NCBI RefSeq assembly: GCF_000701345.1
Contig: NZ_JNIJ01000015.1
Span: 62,001-126,000 of the forward strand
From: Bradyrhizobium sp. URHD0069
GTDB lineage: Bacteria > Pseudomonadota > Alphaproteobacteria > Rhizobiales > Xanthobacteraceae
Direction of reading: 5' to 3'
DNA: 64,000 nt
Shown here: in pieces, positions 54,049 through 63,587 of the stretch
Layout: each line of letters opens with the position of its first letter
Numbering within the stretch: position 1 is the stretch's first letter
The notes under the pieces: model-generated
Database searches by the model: none
What the model saw: only the letters and a program-made list of their open reading frames with translations
What the model was told of the DNA's origin: nothing
Made by a program: the position numbers and the translations under genes

Positions 54049-54660
54049 AAGTAGTTTGCGGGCCGAGGAATTATCTCGCCGACACAAAGCAGACGTGCTG
54101 AAGCCCAGCCCAGATGTCCGTTTCGGGGAGTTTTGCTGACATCGCAAACCCTTCGCGCTCATCGCGCCATCACAACCGACGACGACAACAGCGACAGCAC
54201 GCACGACGCGGACAGGCGACCGATAGTCATCGCGTCATCACCACGTCGAGCGCGCCAGCGTCACGACGACGGCAGGCGTTCCCGGCACGTGAGCGACCCC
54301 CAGCCGGGGGCTGGGGGCCGTGTAGGCTGGAGGCCGCCCATTCCGTACCGCCGGAAATACGGACATGTGACCGACGGCCAAGGCAAGCTAACGCAGTCCT
54401 GCAGACCGTTCCGGACAAGTTCGGATTACCCCGTCGGTGTGCTGCGAGGATGACATCACGTCATCGCGCCAACGTCACCACGCGGGCCGCGCAATGGAGC
54501 TAACGTTAGCTCCAAGCACAAAGCGCAGCGGCAGGGGAGCGCCCGCACACCTCGACACGTTGCCGCCATATTCCGTTAGCTGGCGCGTTACACGCCGTTA
54601 CACGGTATCCGCGCGGCTCCGGTCAGGCGCACCGTCATGACCTCGCCGGGGCCAGTGAAA
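54049..54660. other. Gene-poor stretch with palindromes
   Basis: About 610 bp with only short, Arg-rich or frame-inconsistent open frames. It contains a perfect 18-bp palindrome GGAGCTAACGTTAGCTCC (54496-54513) and a GC-rich inverted repeat CCCCAGCCGGGGGCTGGGG (54297-54316). It may hold decayed small genes like the one that follows, but I cannot reconstruct any. Confidence 0.5.
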
Positions 54661-54937
54661 TTACTTAGCTGCGCCGGGAGTTGTCGCCGCTGGAGCTGCG
54701 CCCGTAGTCGTACCTGTGCGCCGCTCCTCACGTCGGTCGGTGCGCCGTGCGACGGTCGTCACGCCGCTGATGCCGCCCTGTACGTCGGTCCTGACGCCGC
54801 TCCATACCAATTGTTTGGGCCTCAGCTTCGGATACTGCCAGTACCGGAGCCGCCGCGAGGCCGAACGCAGCCGCAAAACCCACCAGAGAAAGGGCCTTCC
54901 GACGAGAGATCGCTTCCGACTTCATAATTGCGCTCAT
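54661..54937 (-). pseudogene. Secreted Arg-rich protein gene with frameshift
   Basis: Start MSAIMKSEAISRRKALSLVG then FAAAFGLAAAPVLAVSEAEA (signal peptide, Tat-like SRRKAL) and the Arg-rich MERRQDRRTGRHQRRDDRR. The frame then ends early (TAHRPT, stop), while the +1 frame continues TDRREERRTGTTTGAAPAAT then TPGAAK to TAA 54663-54661. The continuation matches the usual C-terminus of this rhizobial family as I recall it, so one extra base near 54755 has broken the gene, or the assembly has an error. Confidence 0.6.
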
Positions 54938-55147
54938 GTCAATCCTGCTTGGCGAGCCTTTCGCCGACGCTTAAGCTTCGACAGCGCACAAATATTGCGG
55001 TCATTTTGCAGAGTAGTCATCTTGCAGAAAGGACGGAAAAGTCTCAAAATTCGCGTTCAGGGGTCTTCTTTGGACCCGGCTCAGTGCGACCCAGTTGAAA
55101 TCTCAGATTCGGCAGATTCATTCTTCCGCCCGATTTTGGAGTGCAAC

Positions 55148-56989
55148 ATGGCGACATTCACGCGATCGCAAAGTCTACTGGTTTCCGCGGGAACTGCGGC
55201 ACTCGGCGGCGCTGCACTGGCGACGCTGCTGGCCGGGAACGTCATTACGCTCGCGGGTGCGGGCACAACCGCCGCGGACATATCGGCGCCATTCGTCGGC
55301 CCGGATTTTCCGGTCTGCCAAACGCCGGCCGCAACCGGCTTGCCGAACATGATGTTTCGCCTGGCACAGACGGAAGTGCCACGCGCCGAGATGAACGCAG
55401 CCAGCTCCGCGCCGGCATTCGCGGAAACCGAGCCGCCGCTGTGGGACGGCCTTGGCTCCATCACCTACAAGATCACCACCGCGAATGAGCGCGTACAGGC
55501 TTATTTTGATCAGGGCCTGCGTCTCGCCTACGCGTTCAACCACGGCGAGGCGCAGCGCGCGTTCCGCATGGCGCAGAAACTCGATCCCGATTGCGCCATG
55601 TGTTTTTGGGGCGAGGCGCTGGTGCTCGGTCCCAACATCAATCTTCCGATGCCGGAGGACGCGGTCGCGCCCGCCTATGCTGCCGCGCAGAAGGCAAAGG
55701 CGCTGGCCGGCAAAGCAAGCCCGCGCGAGCAGGCGCTGATCGGCGCTCTAGCTGTACGCTACGGCAGCGATCCGAAGGCCGCCCGCGCGCCGTTCGACGC
55801 AGCCTACGCGACCGAAATGACGAAGGTTGCGGCGCAGTTTTCCGATGACGACGAAATCACCACGCTCTATGCCGAGGCGGTCATGGATCTCAGCCCCTGG
55901 GACTACTGGAAGCCGGGCGGCCGCGAAGCCAAGCCGCAGAGTGTGCCGATCGTGCCGACGCTGGAGCGCGTGCTGGCTCGCAATCCGAATCATGCCGGCG
56001 CCATTCACCTCTACATCCATGCCGTCGAGGCGTCGGACCGGCCCAAGCGCGCCGAGCCCTATGCCGACCGGTTGCGCGGCGCGATCCCCAATGCGGGCCA
56101 TCTCGTGCATATGCCGAGCCATATCTATTATCGGGTCGGCCGCTATCTCGACGCGCTCGAAGACAACAAGACCGCGGTCAAGGTCGATGAAAAATATCTG
56201 ACCGACACCAACGCGCCGATGGGCGTCTATCGGCTCGGGTATTATCCGCACAACGTGCACTTCGTGATGGCCTCGGCGCAGATGGCCGGCGACGGCCCGA
56301 CCGTGATCGCCGCGGCGGAGAAGTTGGGCAAGCTCATTCCCGACGAGGCTGCGCGCGGCATTGCGATGGTGCAGCCGGTCAAGGCCGCGCCTTATTTCGC
56401 GCACGCGCAGTTCAGCACGCCGGAGACCATTTTGGCGCTGCCCGATCCCGGCGATGCGATACCCTATGTCAAGGCGATGTGGCTCTACACGCGCGGCGTG
56501 GCGCTGGCGGCGCGGCGGGATTTTGCGGGTGCTGTGGCGGCGGCGAGCGCGATCGGGACGATCGAGCGCACGGCGGACTTCAAGCTGCTGAAGGATTCAG
56601 GCGTGCCGGCGCAGGAGGTGCTTCGCATCGCGCGCACGGTCATCCTCGCGCGCGTGGCCCAGGCCAAGGGCGACCATCGCACCGCGATCGTGCGGTTCGA
56701 ACGGGCGGCTGCATTGCAGGACGCGCTGCCCTACACCGAGCCGCCCTATTGGTACTATCCGATCCGGCAATCGCTTGCCGCCGCCTTGCTGCAGGCCGGC
56801 CGCTATTCCGAGGCGGAGCGACAGTTCCAGCGTGCGCTCAGCCGGGCGCCGGCCAATGGCTGGTCCTACTACGGACTGGTAGAACTTCATAAGTCACGCG
56901 GCAACGCGACCGCGGCCCGCAAGGCCGAGGCTGATCTTGCAAAAACCTGGATCGGCGACCGCGGGCTTTTGCAGATTTCAAATCTCTAA
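55148..56989 (+). CDS. Exported tetratricopeptide-repeat protein
   Basis: 613 residues from ATG 55148 (MATFTRSQSLLVSAGTAALG). N-terminal hydrophobic segment of signal-anchor type, a linker, then helical repeats: ERVQAYFDQGLRLAYAFNHG, AQRAFRMAQKLDPDCAMCFW, NPNHAGAIHLYIHAVEASDR, VHMPSHIYYRVGRYLDALED and C-terminal TPR (GRYSEAERQFQRALSRAPAN). HMPSHI and CAMCFW are typical of a family of large TPR proteins in soil proteobacteria whose function is unknown. Monocistronic; 610 bp of gene-poor DNA and the broken Arg-rich gene lie upstream. Confidence 0.85.
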   Translation: MATFTRSQSLLVSAGTAALGGAALATLLAGNVITLAGAGTTAADISAPFVGPDFPVCQTPAATGLPNMMFRLAQTEVPRAEMNAASSAPAFAETEPPLWDGLGSITYKITTANERVQAYFDQGLRLAYAFNHGEAQRAFRMAQKLDPDCAMCFWGEALVLGPNINLPMPEDAVAPAYAAAQKAKALAGKASPREQALIGALAVRYGSDPKAARAPFDAAYATEMTKVAAQFSDDDEITTLYAEAVMDLSPWDYWKPGGREAKPQSVPIVPTLERVLARNPNHAGAIHLYIHAVEASDRPKRAEPYADRLRGAIPNAGHLVHMPSHIYYRVGRYLDALEDNKTAVKVDEKYLTDTNAPMGVYRLGYYPHNVHFVMASAQMAGDGPTVIAAAEKLGKLIPDEAARGIAMVQPVKAAPYFAHAQFSTPETILALPDPGDAIPYVKAMWLYTRGVALAARRDFAGAVAAASAIGTIERTADFKLLKDSGVPAQEVLRIARTVILARVAQAKGDHRTAIVRFERAAALQDALPYTEPPYWYYPIRQSLAAALLQAGRYSEAERQFQRALSRAPANGWSYYGLVELHKSRGNATAARKAEADLAKTWIGDRGLLQISNL

Positions 56990-57137
56990 AGCTCGCGCAC
57001 ATTTCCATTCATATGCCCCCAGCGTTGATGAACTAGCGCGCCACGCTCAAGATGCCAGCATGTAACCGCCATAGAGTGATGAACACCTTGCCGTGCAAAG
57101 ACTGAGTGGGAGTTAAGACCTGCAATTGGTGCGGTAA

Positions 57138-58253
57138 TCAGTCCATCTTCTTGTCGGAAGGCGTCAATCTAATCGCATCTGTCACAGTTGCCCTCGGGAT
57201 GGCCGTATAAAGGAAGCTTTCGTAATATCGTTGTAACGCGAAGCGCGTCAGCAGGCCGATAGCGGACGCAAGCGGCACGGCAATTAAAAGGCCGACGAAC
57301 CCGAACAGGTAGCCGAATGCGAACAGCGCAAACATGATCCAGACCGGGTTCAAGTTGACGCGCCGGCCGACGAAATAGGGCGACAGCAAATAGTCTGACG
57401 TCGTCTGGCCGACGAAGAAGATCGCCGGGACGATCCAGATGACGGCCCAATGCGGCCAGAACTGTGCAATCGCAACGCACGTCGATATGACGAGCCCGCT
57501 CAGCGAGCCGAGATACGGCACGAAGCTTAGCAGTCCTGCCGCAATGCCGATCAGGAGCCCATGCTTGAGCCCGAGCAAGGACAGCGCTGCCGCGTAAAAT
57601 ACCGCGAGGATCAGGCACAGCGTGCCCTGACCGATCACGAAGCCGCCGATCGTGTCGTCGATCTCACGAGCAAGAGCCCGGACGGTATCGCGCTGCGCCG
57701 TCGGTATCCAGTTATCGATAACCGCCACCATCTTCTTCCAATCATAGATGAGATAGCAAGCAACGATCGGGGTCACCACCAGGAGGGAGAAGGCCGAGAT
57801 CAGCGCCCGGCCTCCGGTCCAAACCGAACGCAGAAAATCGTTGAGCCAGGCAGTCGCCAATGTGGTCAGTTCCCCGATCGACTGCTCGGCGTAGGCTAGG
57901 CCTTCTCCGACAAGCTTGCTCAGCCATGGTCGATTTGGATCGGTCGCGAGCCCCCGCACCCTTTTTAAGTAGAGCGGAAAATTATCGATGAAATAGGCAA
58001 GCTCACCGACAACGACCGGGGCGGTCAGAATGATAAGCGCGGTCACGCCGACAACGAACGACCCGACGATGGCTAGCGTCGCAATGAGGCGGTTCATTCC
58101 GAGCCGTTCCAGCCGGGTGGCCAGAGGATCAAGTAGATACGCCAGTAGCATGCCGGCGACGAAAGGCAGCAGGACTTCACGCAATAGAACGACGGCGACG
58201 ACGACCGCCGCCAATATCGCAATCCAGAATGCGACGGGCCGAGTGAGGTTCAT
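57138..58253 (-). CDS. AI-2E family transporter (PerM/UPF0118)
   Basis: 371 residues with about eight membrane helices. VAFWIAILAAVVVAVVLLRE, LLPFVAGMLLAYLLDPLATR and the conserved GLLSFVPYLGSLSGLVIS, FGYLFGFVGLLIAVPLASAI are hallmarks of the AI-2E exporter/PerM family. Members move diverse small molecules or act as Na+/H+ antiporters; substrate cannot be told. Divergent from the metallophosphoesterase gene by 97 bp. Confidence 0.92.
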   Translation of the reverse strand: MNLTRPVAFWIAILAAVVVAVVLLREVLLPFVAGMLLAYLLDPLATRLERLGMNRLIATLAIVGSFVVGVTALIILTAPVVVGELAYFIDNFPLYLKRVRGLATDPNRPWLSKLVGEGLAYAEQSIGELTTLATAWLNDFLRSVWTGGRALISAFSLLVVTPIVACYLIYDWKKMVAVIDNWIPTAQRDTVRALAREIDDTIGGFVIGQGTLCLILAVFYAAALSLLGLKHGLLIGIAAGLLSFVPYLGSLSGLVISTCVAIAQFWPHWAVIWIVPAIFFVGQTTSDYLLSPYFVGRRVNLNPVWIMFALFAFGYLFGFVGLLIAVPLASAIGLLTRFALQRYYESFLYTAIPRATVTDAIRLTPSDKKMD

Positions 58254-58350
58254 GGTTCATGCTTACATCAAGCCGGCCGGGGCGATATCCTGCGCACGTG
58301 TATGACCCGCGGTCGGATATTTTCGACCGGTCTGGCAGGGAGATCATACT

Positions 58351-59640
58351 TTGGCACAGAAGTATTACTTTGTCAGTGACCTGCACATGGGTGGCGACGG
58401 TCAATTGCAGCATTGCGATTACGCCGCCGAGTTCATCGAATTCCTGAAGGAGTTGGAAAAGGAAGGCCCCGACACCGAGTTTCTGATCGTGGGCGACACG
58501 TTTGGATTCTGGGAGCTCACGCTTGTGCGCGGGGTCGAAAGGCTTGCGCACATCATACAGGCGCACCAGGCGATTTTCGATCAACTCAGGGCCACCGGCG
58601 CGCGCATCAAGGTGACCATGATGGTCGGGAATCACGATTATGATCTCGCTTGCGATCCGGCCTTTGTGGAGAAACTGCAGGCATACAACATCCATCTGGA
58701 CCCGAGCCTGGTCCTGATCCGCCCGGTGGGCGACAAGAGGATATGGATCGAACACGGACAGCAGCGCGATCAGTTCAACAGCTTCCCCGAATATGGCAAC
58801 GCTTACGCTCTCCCGGTGGGCTACTTCATCACGGAAACCTTCGTCAGCGGAGCCAGCCGGTATTCGGACTTCGGCCGGGGAGACTGGCTCAAGGACATCC
58901 GCTCCGTGGGCACAATGCAGCTTCCCGACTGGATGCTGTCGAACTACTTCTACCGCGAGATGAGTATGGCGCTACGCTGGGTGCTGCTGCCCTTCCTGCT
59001 GCTGGCCAGCGTCACGGTGATAGCGATTCTCGGGGAAGTCCTTCGGGTCGCGGGCATCTTTGATTACAATATCATATTTCACAACCCGCTGATGAGCAGG
59101 CTGGGGATCATCGACAACGTCCTTCAGGTCGTGATCACGATCAATTCCCTATTTTTGATTTTGTTCGGTATCCCTGCGTTGGTCGTCGAACATGACCTCA
59201 TGCGAACGTTGCATCGCTTTCGTCTACGGACGAGCCACGGAGTGACCCCGAACCTCGATTCGGAAGCGCCCTACTTAAAAGGGGCTCAGGAGGTTTTCCA
59301 GGCGGATGACAAGGTAGCGGTGTTCATTTTCGGACACACGCATTCGGCGTTCCTGCGGTGACTGGGTCCCGCCGGTCAAGTCGTCATCAATACCGGTACG
59401 TGGCTGAAGCTATTGTCCCGTGTTCCGGTGCGCTTTGGCTTGTTGCCCGCGGTCTACTATCCTTCGTATCGCTTGAATTACTTCCGGATCGAGAAGGAAA
59501 ATGACCAACTTGTGATCGACTATGTCGAAATTCCCAAGACGCCTGAACGCGAACTGACTTGGCTGCAGCGTCTCGTGATCCTGGGGAATGTGCCTAAGTC
59601 ACCAGAAGCAATCCCCGCAAGGACGACTATCGATCTGTAA
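58351..59640 (+). pseudogene. Membrane-linked metallophosphoesterase interrupted by in-frame TGA
   Basis: TTG start at 58351 after GGGAGAT (the first ATG is inside the metal motif). 336 residues precede a TGA at 59359-59361: SDLHMGGDGQL, IVGDTFGFWE, MVGNHDYD, HGQQRD and FGHTHSAFLR give a full UDP-diacylglucosamine-hydrolase-like metal site, and two membrane helices lie near 205-270. The same frame resumes LGPAGQVVINTGTWLKLLSR and runs 92 more codons to TAA at 59640 with sensible protein. So one codon (TGG or CGA) has become a stop; the first part may still fold. Selenocysteine is very unlikely in this family. Confidence 0.75.
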
Positions 59641-59739
59641 TGCGTTGCTCAGCGATCGTGCGTATAAATACGATCATCGCAAGCCCTCATGGATCGCGCG
59701 GCGAGCGCAAAGCCGGACCGGCGGTCGCCATCCTCTCCT

Positions 59740-59764
59740 GGAACCTTGCCGCCGGATCCGCGTT
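59740..59764 (+). promoter_or_regulatory. EcfG promoter (GGAAC-N16-CGTT) of the DUF427-MOSC operon
   Basis: GGAAC at 59740-59744, 16 bases, CGTT at 59761-59764: perfect consensus. The DUF427 start is 51 bases downstream. No other gene starts near. Confidence 0.7.
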
Positions 59765-59815
59765 CCAGCGTAAGGAATACCTGGTCCACGTCTACCGGCC
59801 TCGATCATCAAGCCT

Positions 59816-60745
59816 ATGGAGAGAGCAGTGGGACTGTCCTGGCAACAAGGTCCGCTCTCAACGGGAGCAATCGGCCAGTTCCTCGTGCCCGAACCGCTGC
59901 CCAAAAGACTGTTGTACGTCGAGCGGTTGCGCCGACGCATGCGCGTGCGCTTCGGGGGAATCTGGATCGCCGATAGCGAGCATGCCCTCCTGCTCTTCGA
60001 ACCGGGCCGCTATCCGGTAGCCTATTTCCCGGAGGCCGACGTTTCTCCACACGTCCTGGAACGCACCGAGCATACCACCCAACACCCCGATCTCGGGCTC
60101 ACGTCCTGGTACAGCGTCCGGGCGGACGAGCAGCACATCGCGCCGCGAGGGGCGTGGCAGCACACCAGCCTGCCCGCGCATGCGAGCGAACTGCAGGCAC
60201 GCGTCGCGTTCGCCTGGCGGGCCATGGACGCTTTCTATGAAGAAGACGAACGGATCGTGGGCCATGCCGCTGACAGCTACCATCGCATCGACATTCGCCA
60301 GGCCTCCCGTAACCTGGTGGTCCGTCATGGTGACCGCATCATCGCCGATACCAAGCGGCCGGTGGTCCTCTACGAGTCCGGCTTCGCGCCGCGCTGGTAC
60401 GTTCCACGTGCTGAGATCGATGAGTCCGCCCTCACTCCCGTGAAACTCCAGACCTTCTGTCCATACAAAGGGCTCTGCAGCTATTACTCCATCGGTGACG
60501 CACGTCTGGCGGCATGGTCGTATCCTGACGCCTATCCTGAGGTCGGCCGTATCTCCAACCTGGTGTCGTTCGAACCGGACATCGTCTCGGTACATCTCGA
60601 TGGCGCTCAGCTCCATCTTGAGCCGGGTCAGACGGTGGTTCCGCACGGCCCCGATCGCAACCTCGATCTCTCCGAGGTGGTCCAACCTGCAAACGGCCAT
60701 GAGCGAGCAACCGGCGGCGGGCCCGCAGCGGCTGCGAGCGACTAG
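59816..60745 (+). CDS. Double DUF427 domain protein
   Basis: 309 residues. Two copies of the DUF427 fold: RRRMRVRFGGIWIADSEHAL ... GRYPVAYFPEADVSPHVLER in the first half, ASRNLVVRHGDRIIADTKRP ... SGFAPRWYVPRAEIDESALT then QTFCPYKGLCSYYSI in the second, where CPYKG is the family's signature loop. The function of DUF427 is unknown. Followed after 35 bp by the MOSC/oxidoreductase gene on the same strand, so they likely form an operon under the EcfG promoter at 59740. The ATG at 59816 has no strong ribosome site. Confidence 0.85.
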   Translation: MERAVGLSWQQGPLSTGAIGQFLVPEPLPKRLLYVERLRRRMRVRFGGIWIADSEHALLLFEPGRYPVAYFPEADVSPHVLERTEHTTQHPDLGLTSWYSVRADEQHIAPRGAWQHTSLPAHASELQARVAFAWRAMDAFYEEDERIVGHAADSYHRIDIRQASRNLVVRHGDRIIADTKRPVVLYESGFAPRWYVPRAEIDESALTPVKLQTFCPYKGLCSYYSIGDARLAAWSYPDAYPEVGRISNLVSFEPDIVSVHLDGAQLHLEPGQTVVPHGPDRNLDLSEVVQPANGHERATGGGPAAAASD

Positions 60746-60780
60746 GTGGCCTCCGGTCCCCCATCAAAGCGGAGCGGGAC

Positions 60781-62544
60781 ATGGCTCGACTACTATCGGT
60801 AAACGTCGGACTTCCGCGCGACATCGAGTGGAAGGGTCGCACTGTACACACCGGGATTTGGAAAAATCCTGTGAGTGGCCGCTGTCGGGTCGGCCGGTTG
60901 AATCTGGACGGAGACGGTCAAGGCGACCTGGCAGGCCACGGGGGTGAGCAGCGAGCCGCCTTCGTCTACCAGATCGAATCGTATCGCTACTGGCAGGAGC
61001 AGCTGAACAGGACCGACTTCGTCCACGGACAGTTCGGCGAGAACTTCACGATCGAAGGATTGCCCGACGGTGACGTTTGCATCGGCGACCGTTATCAAAT
61101 CGGCGGCGCACTGTTCGAGGTCACTCAACCGCGCGTTACCTGCTATCGCGTTGGCATTCGGATGAACGAGCCGAGGATGCCGGCATTGCTGACATCCAGC
61201 GGACGGCCGGGGTTTTACTTTCGCGTCCTCAGGGAAGGCGAGGTGGGCGCCGGCGACGAAATCGTGAAGGTGGGAGAGGCGAACGTGCGAATGACCGTCG
61301 CAGAGATCAACGCGCTTCTCTATTCGCCCAATCATGCGCGCGATCGATTGGAGCGCGCGGTGCGGATCGAAGCGCTTTCGCCCGGATGGCGCTCGTCGTT
61401 TGAGGCACTACTGCAGAGCCAAACAACTGCCGCGGGGAGTGGCAACGCGGGGCTCGCGCCGGCAGCAGCTGCGCATCCGGTTGCACCAGGATTTCGACCG
61501 CTCGCAGTGGCGGCGATCGATCAGGAGTCCGCGGACGTCCTCTCCCTGTCGATGCGGCATCCGGATGGTCAGCCGCTGCGACCGGCTCTGCCCGGTCAGT
61601 ACGTCGTCTTGCGTCTTCGACGGACCGGCGGCGGCCCGCCACTGTTTCGCAGCTACTCGCTCTCGGGTCCCCTCTCGACGGAGCGCTATCGGATCAGCAC
61701 GAAGATCGAGCCGAATGGGGCGGCTGGAATCTACCTGCGGGAGCATGTCCGGGTGGGCGATGTTCTCGACGTCAGCTCGCCGCGCGGAAGCTTCGTTCTG
61801 CAGTCCGGGGAGCGGCCCGTGGTGTTGCTCAGCGCGGGAATCGGGGCGACGCCTGTTCTGGCGATGCTGTACGCGCTGGCGGCGGCCCGCTCGACACGGC
61901 CGGTCTTGTGGCTGCACGCGGCTCGCGACCGGCAGCATCATCCATTTGCCGCCGAAGTCCGCCGCCTCATGCTCGCGCTCACCCACGGCCGCAGCTATGT
62001 TTGCTACAGCATCCCGGGCCCGCGCGACAAGATGGGCGAGGATTTCGACGCTACCGGTCACCTGTGGCGATCGGTCTTCGACGAGGTCGGCATCCCCAAA
62101 GAGGCGGATGTCTATCTCTGCGGGCCGACTCGCTTCATGGCAGAGATGAAAGAGGCGCTCGCAGCCTTGGACATGGCGCCGGAGCGGATTCACGTCGAAA
62201 TCTTCAACGGCAGCGAGTCGATGACTCCTGGTGTCGTCGGCGCAGCGGCGCGAGCGCCACATCTGCCCAAGGACGACGCCAACACCGGTCCGCTGGTATC
62301 GTTCGCGCGAAGTGGTATCGCCGCACACTGGAAGGCGTCAGCCTACCAGAGCATTTTGGAGCTGGCCGAGGCGTGCGACGTCCCGGTCCGTTGGTCTTGC
62401 CGGACCGGTGTTTGTCACAACTGTGAGAGCGGTTTGGTTTCGGGCGCGGTCGCCTATGAACCGCAGCCACTCGAGAAGCCCGCCGACGGCAACCTTCTCG
62501 TTTGCTGCTCACAACCGATTCGTGACGTCGTCATCGATTTGTGA
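60781..62544 (+). CDS. MOSC - ferredoxin reductase - [2Fe-2S] fusion oxidoreductase
   Basis: 587 residues after AGCGGAGCGGGAC. Domain order: MOSC (about 1-165; AGHGGEQRAAFVYQ, QFGENFTIEGL, and C121 in TQPRVTCYRVGIRM, the position of the cofactor-linked Cys in MOSC proteins), a three-helix YiiM-type segment (170-215), FAD domain (RSYSLS 290-295), NAD(P) domain (SAGIGATPVLAML 351-363, YLCGPTRFM) and a plant-type [2Fe-2S] domain with C540-x4-C545-x2-C548 and C575/C576. Electrons would flow NAD(P)H, FAD, Fe-S, and perhaps to a molybdenum site on the MOSC domain, as in YcbX/mARC systems that reduce N-hydroxylated compounds. Partner: DUF427 protein upstream. Confidence 0.88.
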   Translation: MARLLSVNVGLPRDIEWKGRTVHTGIWKNPVSGRCRVGRLNLDGDGQGDLAGHGGEQRAAFVYQIESYRYWQEQLNRTDFVHGQFGENFTIEGLPDGDVCIGDRYQIGGALFEVTQPRVTCYRVGIRMNEPRMPALLTSSGRPGFYFRVLREGEVGAGDEIVKVGEANVRMTVAEINALLYSPNHARDRLERAVRIEALSPGWRSSFEALLQSQTTAAGSGNAGLAPAAAAHPVAPGFRPLAVAAIDQESADVLSLSMRHPDGQPLRPALPGQYVVLRLRRTGGGPPLFRSYSLSGPLSTERYRISTKIEPNGAAGIYLREHVRVGDVLDVSSPRGSFVLQSGERPVVLLSAGIGATPVLAMLYALAAARSTRPVLWLHAARDRQHHPFAAEVRRLMLALTHGRSYVCYSIPGPRDKMGEDFDATGHLWRSVFDEVGIPKEADVYLCGPTRFMAEMKEALAALDMAPERIHVEIFNGSESMTPGVVGAAARAPHLPKDDANTGPLVSFARSGIAAHWKASAYQSILELAEACDVPVRWSCRTGVCHNCESGLVSGAVAYEPQPLEKPADGNLLVCCSQPIRDVVIDL

Positions 62545-62575
62545 ATCCTGACCGGGATTCGGCCGCTTCCATTAG

Positions 62576-63169
62576 CTATTGGACGACGTCAAGTTTGACC
62601 TTTGCAATACCTCCTCCAACCATTCCCAGCGTTTCGGCCGCAGAATACGAGACGTCGACATCTCGTCCGCGAATGAACGGACCGCGGTCATTGACCCGAA
62701 CTGTTACGGACCGCCCCGTAGCGACGTTTGTCACGCGCAACCGGGTGCCGAATGGCAAGGTACGATGAGCGGCGGTCAATTCGTGCGTATCGAATTTTTC
62801 GCCGCTCGCGGTCTGTGTTCCCTGTGTGTAGAAGCTGGCAACTCCATCCGACGCAACCTGTGTCTCGGCTGCTTTTTTTTCCGATGCGAACGGAGTGTGT
62901 TTTTTCCTGGCCGCCACACGCCTGTTCGTCACGAAGGAGGTCCTTCGATGGTGTTCCAGCGACGCCTGTCGACTGGTGGCATGTACTTCAGAGTTCTTGG
63001 TGACAACAGAGGACTGAGCGCAGGCCGCAAGCGAAGCCGCTCCCAGAACGACGGCAAACAGTTGGACGGCGTTCCGAACACCCGCGGCCGAGACCAAAGG
63101 CGCGTTAAGATAAATGCGGTTTGCTTTAGTGTTGACGTACGAAGTTCTGGTACAGCTGATGAAAGACAT
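62576..63169 (-). CDS. rlpA: RlpA-like lipoprotein, septal-ring lytic transglycosylase family
   Basis: 197 residues from ATG 63169 after GGAGGGTGCAAC. Uncleaved N-region then AVQLFAVVLGAASLAACAQS: lipobox LAAC. A basic linker (HHRRTSFVTNRRVAARKKHT) leads to the double-psi beta-barrel: GVASFYTQGTQTASGEKFDT, LTAAHRTLPFGTRLRVTNVA, VTVRVNDRGPFIRGRDVDVS. Residues for glycan cleavage (E in SGEKF, the conserved H and D) are in place. No SPOR domain, so short RlpA. Convergent with the MOSC gene. Confidence 0.88.
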   Translation of the reverse strand: MSFISCTRTSYVNTKANRIYLNAPLVSAAGVRNAVQLFAVVLGAASLAACAQSSVVTKNSEVHATSRQASLEHHRRTSFVTNRRVAARKKHTPFASEKKAAETQVASDGVASFYTQGTQTASGEKFDTHELTAAHRTLPFGTRLRVTNVATGRSVTVRVNDRGPFIRGRDVDVSYSAAETLGMVGGGIAKVKLDVVQ

Positions 63170-63440
63170 GTTGCACCCTCCGACCCACCGAAATCCGGCA
63201 GGCAATGAGGGCGGAACCATGGCCGGATGAAACCAAGCACGGCATCACTACGCAATTTCGTTTTAGTGTGCTCATTGTGTCACAGCTCGCCAATCAGCAC
63301 GCAATGCCTGTCGGCACTTTTGCGAAGTGCCGACTGCATTGAGCCATGTCCGAATTCGAGGGCGAAGCTGGCGCGACAACGGCGTTCGCTGTCGCTCCAT
63401 TGATTGACTCAAATAGGAGTGGAGGCTCCCGCATGTGTCA

Positions 63441-63504
63441 TATCTGCCGCACCGTAAACCTATTCCTCGAACGTGCGCTATCTGCCGCACTGTAGACGTA
63501 TTCC
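63441..63504. repeat. 26-bp imperfect direct repeat, 38-bp period
   Basis: TATCTGCCGCACCGTAAACC then TATTCC (63441-63466) and TATCTGCCGCACTGTAGACG then TATTCC (63479-63504), three mismatches. Lies 84 bp before the PVGK-repeat gene. The rest of the 63170-63587 gap shows no gene. Confidence 0.75.
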
Positions 63505-63587
63505 GACGTTCAAGCTTACGGCGCGTCTGAGGGGGCGCTCAGCAGGTTACTGTCTTGTTTCTTCCAACCTAGCGGAGAAGTGCCGTG

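Noticed and set aside
59359..59361. TGA as selenocysteine in the metallophosphoesterase
   Set aside because: No selenoproteins known in the family, no visible hairpin just downstream of the right size, and the site is not a catalytic position. A nonsense mutation is simpler.
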